This document shows positions 22,555 through 32,419 of a stretch of 45,706 bases of DNA, piece after piece. The DNA comes from Alphaproteobacteria bacterium (GTDB lineage Bacteria; Pseudomonadota; Alphaproteobacteria; Ferrovibrionales; Ferrovibrionaceae). Both the position numbers and the translations under genes were made by a program. How positions within the stretch are numbered: position 1 is the first letter of the stretch; each line of letters begins with the position of its first letter. The stretch covers positions 1 through 45,706 of the forward strand of contig JAHCJR010000020.1 in NCBI GenBank assembly GCA_026126165.1, in the 5' to 3' direction. The notes under the pieces are model-generated. The model was not told the DNA's origin and did no database searches. It worked only from the letters and a program-made list of their open reading frames with translations.

Positions 22555-23514
22555 ATGCGCATCCTTTTCATCACTTCCGGCCGCATCGGCGATGCAGTGC
22601 TCTCGACCGGGCTGCTCGACATGCTGCTCGCGCGCTATCCCCAGGCCCGCTTCACCGTCGCTTGCGGCCCGGACCCGGCGCCGCTCTTCGCGGAGATGCC
22701 GGCGCTGGAGCGGCTGCTGGTGATGGAGAAGCGCCCATGGCTCGGCCACTGGTACGAGCTCTGGCGCCAGGTGGTGCTGACACCCTGGAGCCTGCTGGTG
22801 GACCTGCGAGGGTCGGCAATCGGCCAGGTCCTGATCGCCCGGCGCCGCAAGGTGCTGCGTCGCTCGATGACGCGGGCGCACAAGGTGCGCCAGCTCGGCC
22901 TCCAGTTCGGCATGGTCGACCCGCCGGCACCCCGCATCTGGCTGTCCCGGCGTCAGGAGCAGATGGCCGAGACGCTGCTGCCGCCCGGTGCGCCGATTCT
23001 GGCCCTTGGGGTCGGCGCGCGCTGGGAACCGAAGCGCTGGCCGCCGGAGCGTTTCGCGGAACTCGCCCGCCGCCTCGTGGCGCATGGAGGCATTCTGCCA
23101 GCCGCGCGCATCGTATTGCTCGGCGGGCCCGAGGACGCCGGCCAGGCATCGCAGGTCCTGCAGGGCCTGACGGGGCTGGACACGGTGGATTTGGTTGGGC
23201 GCACCGACCTGCTCACCGCGCAGGCGTGCCTGCGCCGTGCCGCTCTCTTCGTCGGCAACGATAGCGGCCTGATGCACATGGCAGCCGCCGCCGACGTGCC
23301 GACGCTCGGTCTTTTCGGCCCCAGCCGCGAGGCGGTCTATGCGCCTTGGGGCGAGAAGTGCGCCAGCGTGCGTGGTCCGGCGAGCTACGAGGAACTGGCC
23401 TTACGGCCTGAATTTCGCACCGGGCGCGGTTCGCTCATGGCCGACCTTCCCGTGACGACGGTCGTTCGGGCGGCGGAAGAACTCTGGCGCCGCGAGGGTG
23501 GCGGGATGGCCTGA
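22555..23514 (+). CDS. glycosyltransferase family 9 (heptosyltransferase-like)
   Basis: This 319-residue cytoplasmic GT-B enzyme resembles ADP-heptose:LPS heptosyltransferases. It begins MRILFITSGRIGDAVLSTGLL, typical of the WaaF/WaaC/RfaF family, and has the C-terminal donor-binding motif FVGNDSGLMHMAAAADVPTLGLFGP. No other LPS gene is nearby, so acceptor and exact sugar cannot be assigned. The ATG 22555 has AGGA about nine bases upstream and a TAGGAT hexamer at 22541-22546, so a very short 5' leader is conceivable. Confidence 0.85.
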   Translation: MRILFITSGRIGDAVLSTGLLDMLLARYPQARFTVACGPDPAPLFAEMPALERLLVMEKRPWLGHWYELWRQVVLTPWSLLVDLRGSAIGQVLIARRRKVLRRSMTRAHKVRQLGLQFGMVDPPAPRIWLSRRQEQMAETLLPPGAPILALGVGARWEPKRWPPERFAELARRLVAHGGILPAARIVLLGGPEDAGQASQVLQGLTGLDTVDLVGRTDLLTAQACLRRAALFVGNDSGLMHMAAAADVPTLGLFGPSREAVYAPWGEKCASVRGPASYEELALRPEFRTGRGSLMADLPVTTVVRAAEELWRREGGGMA

Positions 23515-23534
23515 AGAGGCGCTATATGACACCG

Positions 23535-23550
23535 GGTCCAGGGCTGGACC
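23535..23550. repeat. small hairpin before the dihydroorotase gene
   Basis: GGTCCA (23535-23540) and TGGACC (23545-23550) form a 6-bp stem with a 4-base loop in the 60-base gap between the glycosyltransferase and dihydroorotase genes. It could be an operator or an RNA hairpin; nothing else supports a role. Confidence 0.3.
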
Positions 23551-23574
23551 GGCTCCAAATCGTGGGTAACCAGA

Positions 23575-24912
23575 ATGTCCGACCGTTTCGATCTGCTGTT
23601 GCGTAACGGCACCGTGGTCTCTCATGACGGGATTTTTCAGGCCGATATCGGCGTCGTGTCCGGCCGGATTGCGGCCATCGGACAGTTCGATTCCGGGCAG
23701 GCGGGGGAAGTCGTCAGTCTCGATGGCCTGCATGTCCTGCCCGGTGTGATCGACACCCAGGTGCATTTCCGCGAACCGGGGCTCGAACACAAGGAGGACC
23801 TGCAGACCGGCACCGAAGCCGCCGCCATGGGCGGCGTGGTGGCGGTCTTCGAGATGCCGAACACCAGGCCCTCGACCGCCAACGAGGCGGAAATTGCCGA
23901 GAAACTGCGTCGCGCCGCAGGGCGCACCCATGCCGACCATGCCTTTTTCGTCGGTGCGACCGGCAGCAACACCGAGGAACTGCCATACCTCGAAAACCTG
24001 CCCGGCGTGGCGGGCGTCAAGCTCTTCATGGGTGCCTCGACCGGCGATCTTCTGGTCGATGACGATGCGCGCCTTGGCGAGGTGCTGCGCCATGGCCGGA
24101 GGCGGATGTCGGTGCATGCCGAGGACGAGCCGCGGCTGCGCGCCCGCCGGGACGTCGCTTCGAGCGGCGGCGGGGCCGAGCTGCATCCGCTCTGGCGCGA
24201 TGCCGAATCGGCGCGACTGGCGACGGAGCGGCTGCTCCGCTTGGCGCGGGCGGCCGGACGGCGCGTTCATGTCCTTCATGTAACGACCGCCGAAGAGATG
24301 GAACTGCTGGCCGCCCATAAGGATATTGCCAGTGTCGAGGTGACGCCCCAGCATCTCACGCTCGCCGCGCCGGAAGCCTACGAGCGGCTCGGGACGCTGG
24401 CGCAAATGAACCCGCCGATCCGCGAGGCCCGGCATCGGGAGCGCCTGTGGCGCGCGCTGCGCGCGGGGGTTGTGGACGTGATCGGATCCGACCATGCGCC
24501 GCACACGCTCGAGGAGAAGCGCAAGCCCTACCCGCAGAGCCCGTCGGGCATGCCGGGCGTGCAGACCCTCCTGCCGCTCATGCTCGATCATGTCAATGCC
24601 GGCCGGCTCAGCCTGCTGCGGCTGGTCGATCTGACCTCCGCCGGACCGGCCCGCATCTTCGGCATCGCCGGCAAGGGCCGGATCGCGCGCGGCTACGACG
24701 CGGACTTCTCGGTGGTCGACCTGAAGCGGCGCTGGCGCATCGAGGAGAGCTGGCTGCGTAGTCGTTGCGGCTGGTCACCCTTTACCGGCATGGAGGTGAC
24801 CGGCCGGCCGGTGATGACCGTTCTGCGCGGCCGTTTCTCCATGCGCGAGGGCGAGCTGTCCGGCCATCCGGGACAGCCGGTCCGCTTCCAGGAAGCCTTG
24901 CCCAGAAGTTGA
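23575..24912 (+). CDS. pyrC: dihydroorotase-family amidohydrolase
   Basis: Dihydroorotase closes the pyrimidine ring precursor (carbamoyl-aspartate to dihydroorotate). The 445-residue protein has the class-type metallo-hydrolase motifs: VIDTQVHFREPG (residues about 58-69), carbamylated Lys149 in GVKLFMGAS, His181 in SVHAED, His235 in VLHVTTAEE, and Asp306 in GSDHAPHT. The first metal ligand of the usual HxH is Gln62 while His64 is kept, so activity or metal number may differ. I recall the same QVH form in other alphaproteobacteria, where it is annotated dihydroorotase. pyrB is not adjacent, so the pyrimidine role is not secure; a paralogue with another cyclic amide substrate is possible. Confidence 0.75.
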   Translation: MSDRFDLLLRNGTVVSHDGIFQADIGVVSGRIAAIGQFDSGQAGEVVSLDGLHVLPGVIDTQVHFREPGLEHKEDLQTGTEAAAMGGVVAVFEMPNTRPSTANEAEIAEKLRRAAGRTHADHAFFVGATGSNTEELPYLENLPGVAGVKLFMGASTGDLLVDDDARLGEVLRHGRRRMSVHAEDEPRLRARRDVASSGGGAELHPLWRDAESARLATERLLRLARAAGRRVHVLHVTTAEEMELLAAHKDIASVEVTPQHLTLAAPEAYERLGTLAQMNPPIREARHRERLWRALRAGVVDVIGSDHAPHTLEEKRKPYPQSPSGMPGVQTLLPLMLDHVNAGRLSLLRLVDLTSAGPARIFGIAGKGRIARGYDADFSVVDLKRRWRIEESWLRSRCGWSPFTGMEVTGRPVMTVLRGRFSMREGELSGHPGQPVRFQEALPRS

Positions 24913-25020
24913 ATGGACCGGCAGCCTGGCGCGCCTTGAGCCGGGGCGCGGCGGGGCGCATACTTGCCGCATGCCGCCGGCCGAGACCGGCTGGCATCCC
25001 ACAGGGTCCGGGGCAAGCTG

Positions 25021-26406
25021 ATGGCGGGTTGGCACAGCCTGTGGCTCGCTGGCGAGTTGGATCCCGACACCGCAAGCGAGCTGGGCAACGAGCAGGTACG
25101 CACGATCGAGCGCAATGTGCCGATCGCGACCGGGGGCCTTGCCTTCAATGCCCTGCTGACGGTTGCCTTCTTCTGGTCTCTCGGCGAGAGCGAACGACTG
25201 CTCGTCTGGGGCGGGCTGGTGCTGGCCCTGGTGCTGGCGCGTATCCTCGTCTGGTGGCGCAACCGCCATGCGGTCGAAAGCGGACGTGGCGTGGAGGCGC
25301 GGCTCGGCGAACTGGTGCTTTTCGCCTGGGCGTCCGGCGCGGTATGGGGCGCGGCCGCGATCCTGCTGTTTCCCGAAGATTCGGTCGCGCACCAGGTCCT
25401 GCTGGTCTTCGTTTGCGGCGGCATGTCGGCGGCGGCACTCGCCACGCTGCAGGTGGTGCCGGCGGCCTGCATCGGCTACGTGCTCTTCGCCCTGCTGCCG
25501 GCGATCGCCATGCTGATGCGCGGCGGCGAGCCGGTGCACGGCTATATGAGCGCCATGGCGCTCGCCTATCTCGCCGCGCTGCTCCTCTTCGCGCGGAACG
25601 GTTTCAGCGCTTTTCTGGAAAGCATCCGGCTGCGCTGTGAAAATCTGCGGCTGCTGGAGCGTTCCGAGGCCGCGACCCGCGCCAAGGCGGAATTCGTGGC
25701 CAACATGAGCCATGAGCTGCGCACGCCGCTCAATGCCATCATCGGCTTTGCGGAAATCCTGCGTTCCAAGGCGGCGCAGGGCGACGTGGAATTGCGGCGC
25801 GAATCGGCCGGGCACATCGCCGAGAGCGGCCATCGCCTGCTGTCGCTCATCAACGACATCCTGGACCTCTCGCGAGCCGAGACCGGTCGCCTCGTCCTCG
25901 ACGAGGACGTGGTCGATGCGGCGCGCCTTCTCGGCCAGTGCCGCGAGTTCCTCTCCGATGCCGCCGAGGCGCGCGGGCTCAGTATCGAGATCGTCGCCCA
26001 ACCGGCTCTGCCGCGTCTCCGGGCCGATCCGATCAAGCTGCGGCAGGTGGTGCTGAACCTGGCCGGAAACGCCATAAAATTCACCGCACCGGGCGGGCGG
26101 ATCGAATTGTCCGCCGCGATGACGGGCGATGGCTGCCTGCGCCTTGGAATCGCCGACAATGGCATCGGCATGCCGGAAGAGAGAATCGAGGACGCGCTGC
26201 AGCCATTCGGCAGGCTGGAGGGGTCGCATTCGCGCAGTCACGGCGGCGCCGGACTGGGCCTTGCCATCGCCCGCAAGCTCATCGAACTGCATGGCGGGCA
26301 TCTGCGTCTCTACAGCAAGCCCGGGGAGGGGACGGTGGCCGAGATCGACCTGCCGCCCGAGCGGCTGGTCCGCGACACTGCCCTGGCGTTCAGCGTCGGA
26401 AGCTGA
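25021..26406 (+). CDS. membrane-bound sensor histidine kinase, PleC/DivJ-type HisKA core
   Basis: The 461-residue protein has about six N-terminal membrane segments (about residues 34-192), with no obvious PAS domain, followed by a HisKA domain with the H-box FVANMSHELRTPLNAIIGFAE (His231; 21 residues shown in two parts elsewhere) and an HATPase domain with the N-box around Asn350, DNGIGMP and GAGLGLAIARKL. The H-box is of the type found in PleC, DivJ and PdhS kinases that act on DivK. No response regulator is adjacent, so it is an orphan kinase. The ATG 25021 is chosen; a TTG 57 bases upstream extends the frame without homology. Ligand unknown. Confidence 0.85.
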   Translation: MAGWHSLWLAGELDPDTASELGNEQVRTIERNVPIATGGLAFNALLTVAFFWSLGESERLLVWGGLVLALVLARILVWWRNRHAVESGRGVEARLGELVLFAWASGAVWGAAAILLFPEDSVAHQVLLVFVCGGMSAAALATLQVVPAACIGYVLFALLPAIAMLMRGGEPVHGYMSAMALAYLAALLLFARNGFSAFLESIRLRCENLRLLERSEAATRAKAEFVANMSHELRTPLNAIIGFAEILRSKAAQGDVELRRESAGHIAESGHRLLSLINDILDLSRAETGRLVLDEDVVDAARLLGQCREFLSDAAEARGLSIEIVAQPALPRLRADPIKLRQVVLNLAGNAIKFTAPGGRIELSAAMTGDGCLRLGIADNGIGMPEERIEDALQPFGRLEGSHSRSHGGAGLGLAIARKLIELHGGHLRLYSKPGEGTVAEIDLPPERLVRDTALAFSVGS

Positions 26407-26473
26407 GGGCACCGCCGGACCCTTGCTTTTCGCGTCCGGACGGACAAGATGAAGGCCCTGCGGGAGGGCTTTC

Positions 26474-27640
26474 ATGAGCGCATGCATCGTCGGCTGGAGT
26501 CATAGCCGTTTCGGCAAGCTGGACGGGGAAACGGTCGAGGACCTGGTCTGCAAGGTGGCGCGCGAGGCACTGGCGGACGCGGGTATCGCCGCCGGCGAGG
26601 TCGATTCCATCTATGTCGGGACCTTCAACGCGGGGATGGAGCGCCAGGAGTTCATCTCCTCGCTGGCGCTCCAGGCCGATCCCGATCTGCGCTTCGTGCC
26701 GGCGACGCGCGTGGAGAATGCCTGCGCCACCGGCTCCGCGGCCATTCACCAGGGCCTCAATGCCATCGCCGCGCGGCGCGCCCGCTTCGTGCTGGTGATC
26801 GGCGTCGAGAAAATGACGGGGATCAGCACGCAGGAGGTCGGTAACTGCCTGATCAAGGCAAGCTACCTGCCCGAAGATGGCGAGGAGCCGGCTGGTTTCG
26901 CTGGCGTGTTCGGTCGCATCGCCAGCCGCTACTTCCAGGCCCATGGCGACCAGTCGGATGCGCTGGCGCGGATCGCGGCCAAGAACCACCGCAACGGTGC
27001 CGCCAACCCTCTGGCCCACATGCAGAAGGATTTCGGCTTCGAATTCTGCCGCCAGGTGTCGGAGCGCAATCCGCTGGTTGCCGGTCCGCTCAAGCGGACC
27101 GACTGCTCCCTTGTCTCCGACGGCGCGGCGGCACTGGTCCTGGCCGACACCGATACGGCGCTGTCGATGAAGAAGGCGATCGCCTTCCGCGCCAGGGTCC
27201 AGGTGAACGATTATCTGCCCATGTCGAAACGCGACATACTGGCTTTCGAGGGACCGGCGCGCGCATGGGCTCGGGCGCTCGACAGCTCCCGCCTGACGCT
27301 CGATGACCTCGACCTGGTGGAAACCCATGACTGCTTTACCATCGCGGAGCTCATCGAATACGAGGCGATGGGCCTGACGCCGCGTGGACAGGGTGCGCGC
27401 GCCATCCTGGAGGGCTGGACGGAGAAGGACGGCCGGCTGCCGGTCAATCCCTCCGGCGGCCTGAAAGCGAAGGGCCATCCGGTGGGGGCGACCGGCGTAT
27501 CGATGCACGTGCTTTCCGCGATGCAGCTTTCCGGCACGGCCGGGGGCATTCAGGTGCCCGGTGCCCGGCTCGCCGGGGTCTTCAATATGGGCGGCGCGGC
27601 GGTGGCGAACTACGTGAGCATCCTCGAACCGCTGCGCTGA
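26474..27640 (+). CDS. SCP2-type thiolase (acetyl-CoA acetyltransferase family)
   Basis: This 388-residue cytoplasmic enzyme belongs to the thiolase superfamily, most like SCP-x thiolases. The nucleophile is Cys84 in ENACATGS, with His285 in VETHDCF and His335 in KGHPVGATG. The family cleaves or forms beta-ketoacyl-CoA. A GGAGG six bases before ATG 26474 supports the start. The DUF35/OB-fold partner that often accompanies such thiolases is not here. It sits just upstream of the Liv-type importer and CoA ligases, which suggests a role in degrading an imported acid by beta-oxidation-like steps; that is inference. Confidence 0.88.
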   Translation: MSACIVGWSHSRFGKLDGETVEDLVCKVAREALADAGIAAGEVDSIYVGTFNAGMERQEFISSLALQADPDLRFVPATRVENACATGSAAIHQGLNAIAARRARFVLVIGVEKMTGISTQEVGNCLIKASYLPEDGEEPAGFAGVFGRIASRYFQAHGDQSDALARIAAKNHRNGAANPLAHMQKDFGFEFCRQVSERNPLVAGPLKRTDCSLVSDGAAALVLADTDTALSMKKAIAFRARVQVNDYLPMSKRDILAFEGPARAWARALDSSRLTLDDLDLVETHDCFTIAELIEYEAMGLTPRGQGARAILEGWTEKDGRLPVNPSGGLKAKGHPVGATGVSMHVLSAMQLSGTAGGIQVPGARLAGVFNMGGAAVANYVSILEPLR

Positions 27641-27766
27641 AACCCGTCCGAAGGGACTTCCGGCACTTATCTTCATCGGCTAATGTCTCTGGCGCACCAA
27701 GGAATTCCGGAGCCGGGAGGTGGCCTGTGGCTACCGCCCGGCTGACCGGCAGGGAGGAAAAGGAAC

Positions 27767-29038
27767 ATGACCAGCACCAGCAGCAAGAGCGCACGGCGCC
27801 TTCCAGGAGTGACCCGCCGCACCTTCACCGGCTCGGCCATCGCCGCGGCGGCGGTGGCCGGCGTGGCGCCCTTCAACATCGTCCGCGGCCAGGCGGCGGC
27901 GCTGAAGGTCGGCGTCATTCTGCCCAAGTCCGGACCGCAGGCATTCTTCGGGCAGTCCTGCCAGCGCGGCATCGATATCGCGCCCGCGCTGCTCGCGGAA
28001 ATGGGTTACAACGTCAAGCTGGACGTCACCTCGGTCGATTTCGAGACCAATGTCGATCTCGCGCGCTCGCGTGCCGAGAAGCTGGTCAACGATGGCGCCC
28101 ATGTCCTGATCGGACCCTTCGATTCCGGCGCCGCCGGCGCGATCGCCCAGGTGGCGGAACAGAAGGGCGTCCCCTTCATGATCAACATCGCGGCCGCGCC
28201 GCAGATCACCGAGCAGGGCTACAAGTACGTGTTTCGCAATTTCCCGACGGCGCCCATGCTGATCGGCAACGGCTTGTCGCTCATGAAGGAGTTTTTCAAG
28301 GCCACCGGCGCGACGCCGAAGACGGCGGTCTTCATGCATGTGAACGACACGTTCGGCCAGGCATCCGCGCGTGGCGTGGAGGCGCTGTTCCCGCGGCTCG
28401 ACATGCCGTTCAAGATTCTCGAGACCATTTCCTACGATCCGGCCGCGCGCGACCTTTCGGTCGAGGTGGCGAAGGCCAAGGCGAGCGGCGCCGAGATGGT
28501 GATGCTGGTCAGCCGGCTCAACGACTCGATCCTGCTGGTGCGTGAAATGGTCAAGCAGCGTTTCGAGCCGATGGGCATCATCAGCCCCGGTTCGCCCGGC
28601 ATGTACGAGGAGCAGTTCTTCACCACGCTCGGTAAGTTCTCCGAGTACTGCGTCACCAACGTGCCCTGGTACAATCCGAAGTCTGAAATCGCCCAGAAGG
28701 TGGCCGGGGCTTTCCGCAAGCAGTTCCCCAATGACCGTCTGATCGGGCACATCTTCAACGTCGGCTTCTCCTTCGAATCGATGATGATCGTGGCCGATGC
28801 CTATCAGCGTGCCAAGTCGACGAACGGCCAGGCGCTGGCCGAGGCGCTGCGCGCCACCAAGATCGACAAGCGGGTGATGATCGGCGGGGCCATCCAGTTC
28901 AACGAGAAGGGGCAGGCGACCACCATTGCTTCGGCGGCGCTGCAGAACCGCAATCTCGAGCCGAAGGTGGTGCTCCCGGCCGAGGCGCAGGAGCTCAAGC
29001 CCGTCTTCCCCGTTCCCGGATGGAACAATCGCGGCTGA
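27767..29038 (+). CDS. ABC transporter periplasmic substrate-binding protein (Liv/HAAT family), Tat-type signal
   Basis: This 423-residue type I periplasmic binding protein (Peripla_BP_6 family) has a twin-arginine-like signal (TRRTFTG at about residues 16-22, then an Ala-rich hydrophobic stretch to about 44). The mature part starts LKVGVILPKSGPQAFFG. The family binds branched-chain amino acids, amides or aromatic and dicarboxylic acids. AGGGAGGAAAAGG precedes ATG 27767, a strong ribosome binding site. The substrate cannot be read from sequence; the CoA ligases downstream make an organic or aromatic acid more likely than leucine. Confidence 0.9.
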   Translation: MTSTSSKSARRLPGVTRRTFTGSAIAAAAVAGVAPFNIVRGQAAALKVGVILPKSGPQAFFGQSCQRGIDIAPALLAEMGYNVKLDVTSVDFETNVDLARSRAEKLVNDGAHVLIGPFDSGAAGAIAQVAEQKGVPFMINIAAAPQITEQGYKYVFRNFPTAPMLIGNGLSLMKEFFKATGATPKTAVFMHVNDTFGQASARGVEALFPRLDMPFKILETISYDPAARDLSVEVAKAKASGAEMVMLVSRLNDSILLVREMVKQRFEPMGIISPGSPGMYEEQFFTTLGKFSEYCVTNVPWYNPKSEIAQKVAGAFRKQFPNDRLIGHIFNVGFSFESMMIVADAYQRAKSTNGQALAEALRATKIDKRVMIGGAIQFNEKGQATTIASAALQNRNLEPKVVLPAEAQELKPVFPVPGWNNRG

Positions 29039-29062
29039 GGCGCATATTCCCGGATTTCCTAT

Positions 29063-29075
29063 CGACCGCCGGTCG
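29063..29075 (+). repeat. small hairpin before the first permease gene
   Basis: CGACC (29063-29067) and GGTCG (29071-29075) pair around a 3-base loop and end two bases before the permease ATG at 29078. It would hide the only ribosome-binding-site-like sequence in the gap. Such a hairpin after a binding-protein gene can lower expression of downstream permease genes. Confidence 0.35.
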
Positions 29076-29077
29076 GC

Positions 29078-29947
29078 ATGCCGATTGAACTGTATCTGAA
29101 CGTCGCGCTTGGCGGCGTGCTGACCGGGCTGGTCTATGGGCTGATGGCGCTCGGCCTGTCGGTCATATTCGGCGTCGTGAGGGTGGTGAATTTCGCGCAT
29201 GGCGAAATGATGACGCTTGCCATGTACGCGGCGGTGATGCTGTTCGTCTATTTCAAGCTCGATCCGCTGCTGCTCATGCTGCCGATCATGGCCGCGCTGT
29301 TCCTGTTCGGTTATGCCATGCAGACGGCGGTGATCAATCCCTTCATCACCCGGCCAGAGCACTCGCAGTTCATCCTGCTGGTGGCGATCGCCATCATCAT
29401 GATCAACAGCCTCCTGATGTTTTTCGGACCGAACGCGCGCAACGTCCTCGTGGACTACGCCTATGACAGCTACCAGATCGGACCGATCCTGCTCGACAAG
29501 GTCCGGGTGATCGCCGCGCTGGCGGCGCTTGCCGTTGCTGCCGCACTTTTCGCCTTCTTTCGCTATGCGCCGACCGGCAAGGCGATCCGCGCCTGCGCCG
29601 ACAACAATCGCGGTGCGCTGGTGGTGGGGCTCAACGTCAAGCGGCTCTATGCCCTGACCTTCGGACTGGGCTCGGCCTGCGTCGGCGCGGCGGGCTGCAT
29701 GATGGTGCTGCTGGTCGATGTGACGCCGATGCTGGGCCCCACCTACACGCTGCTTGCCTTCGTGATCGTCATCGTCGGCGGCCTGGGAAGCATGGGCGGC
29801 GCCCTGCTCGGCGGCCTTCTGGTCGGCGTTTCCGAGGCGCTTGCCGGCCTGGTGCTCACGCCGTCGGCAAAGAGCATGGTGACCTTCGCCCTGCTGATCC
29901 TCGTGCTGCTGCTCAGGCCGCAGGGCCTGCTCGGGCGCAAGGCATGA
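29078..29947 (+). CDS. livH: ABC transporter permease, LivH type
   Basis: This 289-residue inner membrane permease has about eight hydrophobic segments and the LivH signature GLVYGLMALGLSVIFGVVRVVNFAHGE at its N-terminus, plus GLGSMGGALLGGLLVGVSE in the coupling region. It forms a heterodimer with the LivM-type permease in a HAAT-family importer. Its stop overlaps the next start by four bases (ATGA), indicating coupling. The symbol denotes family, not a proven leucine substrate. Confidence 0.9.
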   Translation: MPIELYLNVALGGVLTGLVYGLMALGLSVIFGVVRVVNFAHGEMMTLAMYAAVMLFVYFKLDPLLLMLPIMAALFLFGYAMQTAVINPFITRPEHSQFILLVAIAIIMINSLLMFFGPNARNVLVDYAYDSYQIGPILLDKVRVIAALAALAVAAALFAFFRYAPTGKAIRACADNNRGALVVGLNVKRLYALTFGLGSACVGAAGCMMVLLVDVTPMLGPTYTLLAFVIVIVGGLGSMGGALLGGLLVGVSEALAGLVLTPSAKSMVTFALLILVLLLRPQGLLGRKA

Positions 29948-30951
29948 GCGGGCCGCGCCGGGCAGCGCCGGGCGGACGCGCGAGGGTCTTGCTGGGCCTG
30001 TTGCTGGCCCTGCTCATGTTGCTGCCTTTCGTGGTCAATCCATACCTGCTCTCGGTCCTGACGCTGATCCTCTATCTTGCCTATGTGGGCCAGGCCTGGA
30101 ACGTGATGATGGGTTTCGCTGGCCAGCTCTCGCTCGGCCACTCGCTCTATGTGGGACTGGGCGCGTATGTCTCCGCGGCGCTGTTCGTCCATTACGGCGT
30201 GCCGCCGGCGCTGGGCTTTCTTGCGGCAATCCTGGTGGCGCTGGTCTTCGGAGCCGCGATCGGGTTTCTCGCCTTCCGCTTCGGCGTGAGCGGCGTGTAT
30301 TTCGCGCTTCTGACCATCGCCTTTGCCGAATTCACCCGCATTGGTTTCGATCACTTCGACTGGGTCGGTGGTTCCGGCGGCTTCTTCCTCAAGGTGGCGC
30401 AGCGCGACTATAACGACCTTGTCAACCTGCGCGGCTCGCCGGAGATGTTCTATTATCTGCTGCTTGCCATGACCGCGGGCTGCTTCCTGCTCTGCCACCG
30501 CCTGATGCAAAGCAGGATCGGTTTCTACTGGCTCGCCATCCGCGAGGATCAGGAAGCGGCGCAGGCGGTCGGCATCGACGTATTTCGCTACAAGATGCTG
30601 GCGGTCATGCTTTCGGCCGCGCTTGCCTCGCTGGCCGGCGTGTTTACGGCCTTCTTCAACAACAACCTGTTCCCGTTCCAGATCTTCGGCATCGAAAAAT
30701 CCATCGAGATCATCCTCGGGCCCATCATCGGCGGCCTCGGCACGCTGTTCGGCCCGATCCTCGGCGCTTTCGTGCTCACCGTCCTCGCCGAGGGCCTGCG
30801 CGGGACCATGGAGGCACTGGGCGTGGTGCTGCCGGGCGTGAAGCAGGTCTTCTACGGCATCTGCCTGCTGTTCGTGATCATGTTCCTGCCACATGGCATC
30901 TGGCCCAGCCTGCGGCGCCGGCTCGGGCTCGATTCTGACGGGGGGCGCTGA
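29944..30951 (+). CDS. livM: ABC transporter permease, LivM type
   Basis: This 335-residue permease is hydrophobic throughout and carries LivM-type motifs: AGQLSLGHSLYVGLGAYVSA, a long GVSGVYFALLTIAFAEF region and GGLGTLFGPILGAFVLTVLAE. It pairs with the LivH-type permease. It overlaps livH by four bases and is two bases from livG. The substrate is not determined from sequence. Confidence 0.9.
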   Translation: MSGPRRAAPGGRARVLLGLLLALLMLLPFVVNPYLLSVLTLILYLAYVGQAWNVMMGFAGQLSLGHSLYVGLGAYVSAALFVHYGVPPALGFLAAILVALVFGAAIGFLAFRFGVSGVYFALLTIAFAEFTRIGFDHFDWVGGSGGFFLKVAQRDYNDLVNLRGSPEMFYYLLLAMTAGCFLLCHRLMQSRIGFYWLAIREDQEAAQAVGIDVFRYKMLAVMLSAALASLAGVFTAFFNNNLFPFQIFGIEKSIEIILGPIIGGLGTLFGPILGAFVLTVLAEGLRGTMEALGVVLPGVKQVFYGICLLFVIMFLPHGIWPSLRRRLGLDSDGGR

Positions 30952-30953
30952 AC

Positions 30954-31672
30954 ATGGCGCTGCTCGAAGTGCGTGGTCTCAGCAAGAGCTTTCGCGGCCT
31001 GAAAGCCGTTCAGGACGTCAGCTTCGACGTGACGGAAGGGGAGATCCTGGCCCTGATCGGGCCCAACGGCGCCGGCAAGACTACCTGCTTCAACCTCATC
31101 GCGGGCGTCTTCGCGCCGGACCAGGGCTCGGTACGGCTGGGCGGAATGGACATCACCGGCCTGCGGCCGGACCAGGTCTGCCGCGCCGGGATCGGCCGCA
31201 CCTTTCAGATCGTCAAGCCGTTCCAGCAGCTCAGCGTCGAGGAAAACGTGATTGTTGGTGCGCTGAACCGCCTCCACGATGTGGGTGCGGCACGCGAGCG
31301 CGCCCGCGAGATTCTGGAGATGCTGGGTCTTGCGGCGAAGCGGGCGCTGCCGGCGGCAAGCCTCACCCTGCCGGAGCGCAAGTGCCTCGAAGTGGCGCGC
31401 GCCATGGCGACGGGACCGAAGCTGCTGCTTCTCGACGAGGTTATGGCCGGTCTGCGACCGACCGAGACCGATCACATGGTGGGCGTCTTCCGGCGCCTGA
31501 ACGAGGAGACCGGCCTCACCATCCTGCTGATCGAGCATGTGATGCGGGCGGTCATGGCGCTCGCCGGGCGAATCGTGGTGCTGCACCATGGCGAGACCAT
31601 CGCCGAGGGCGGTCCAGGCGAAGTGGTGCGCGATCCGGCGGTGCTGGAATGCTATCTCGGGGAGGAGGCGCT

Positions 31673-31676
<4 letters not shown>
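30954..31676 (+). CDS. livG: ABC transporter ATPase, LivG type
   Basis: This 240-residue cytoplasmic ATPase has Walker A GPNGAGKT, Q-loop region RTFQIVKPF, a divergent signature stretch (LTLPERKCLEVARAM, in place of canonical LSGGQ) and Walker B LLLLDEVMAG followed by the H-loop in LIEHVM. The divergent signature is common in LivG-type subunits (LPYGxQR type). It powers uptake with LivF. It ends with a four-base GTGA overlap into livF. Confidence 0.92.
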
Positions 31677-32380
<704 letters not shown>

Positions 32381-32419
32381 GGGCCGGTGGCGACGCGGAA
32401 ACGCGGTGGGAGGTGCGCC

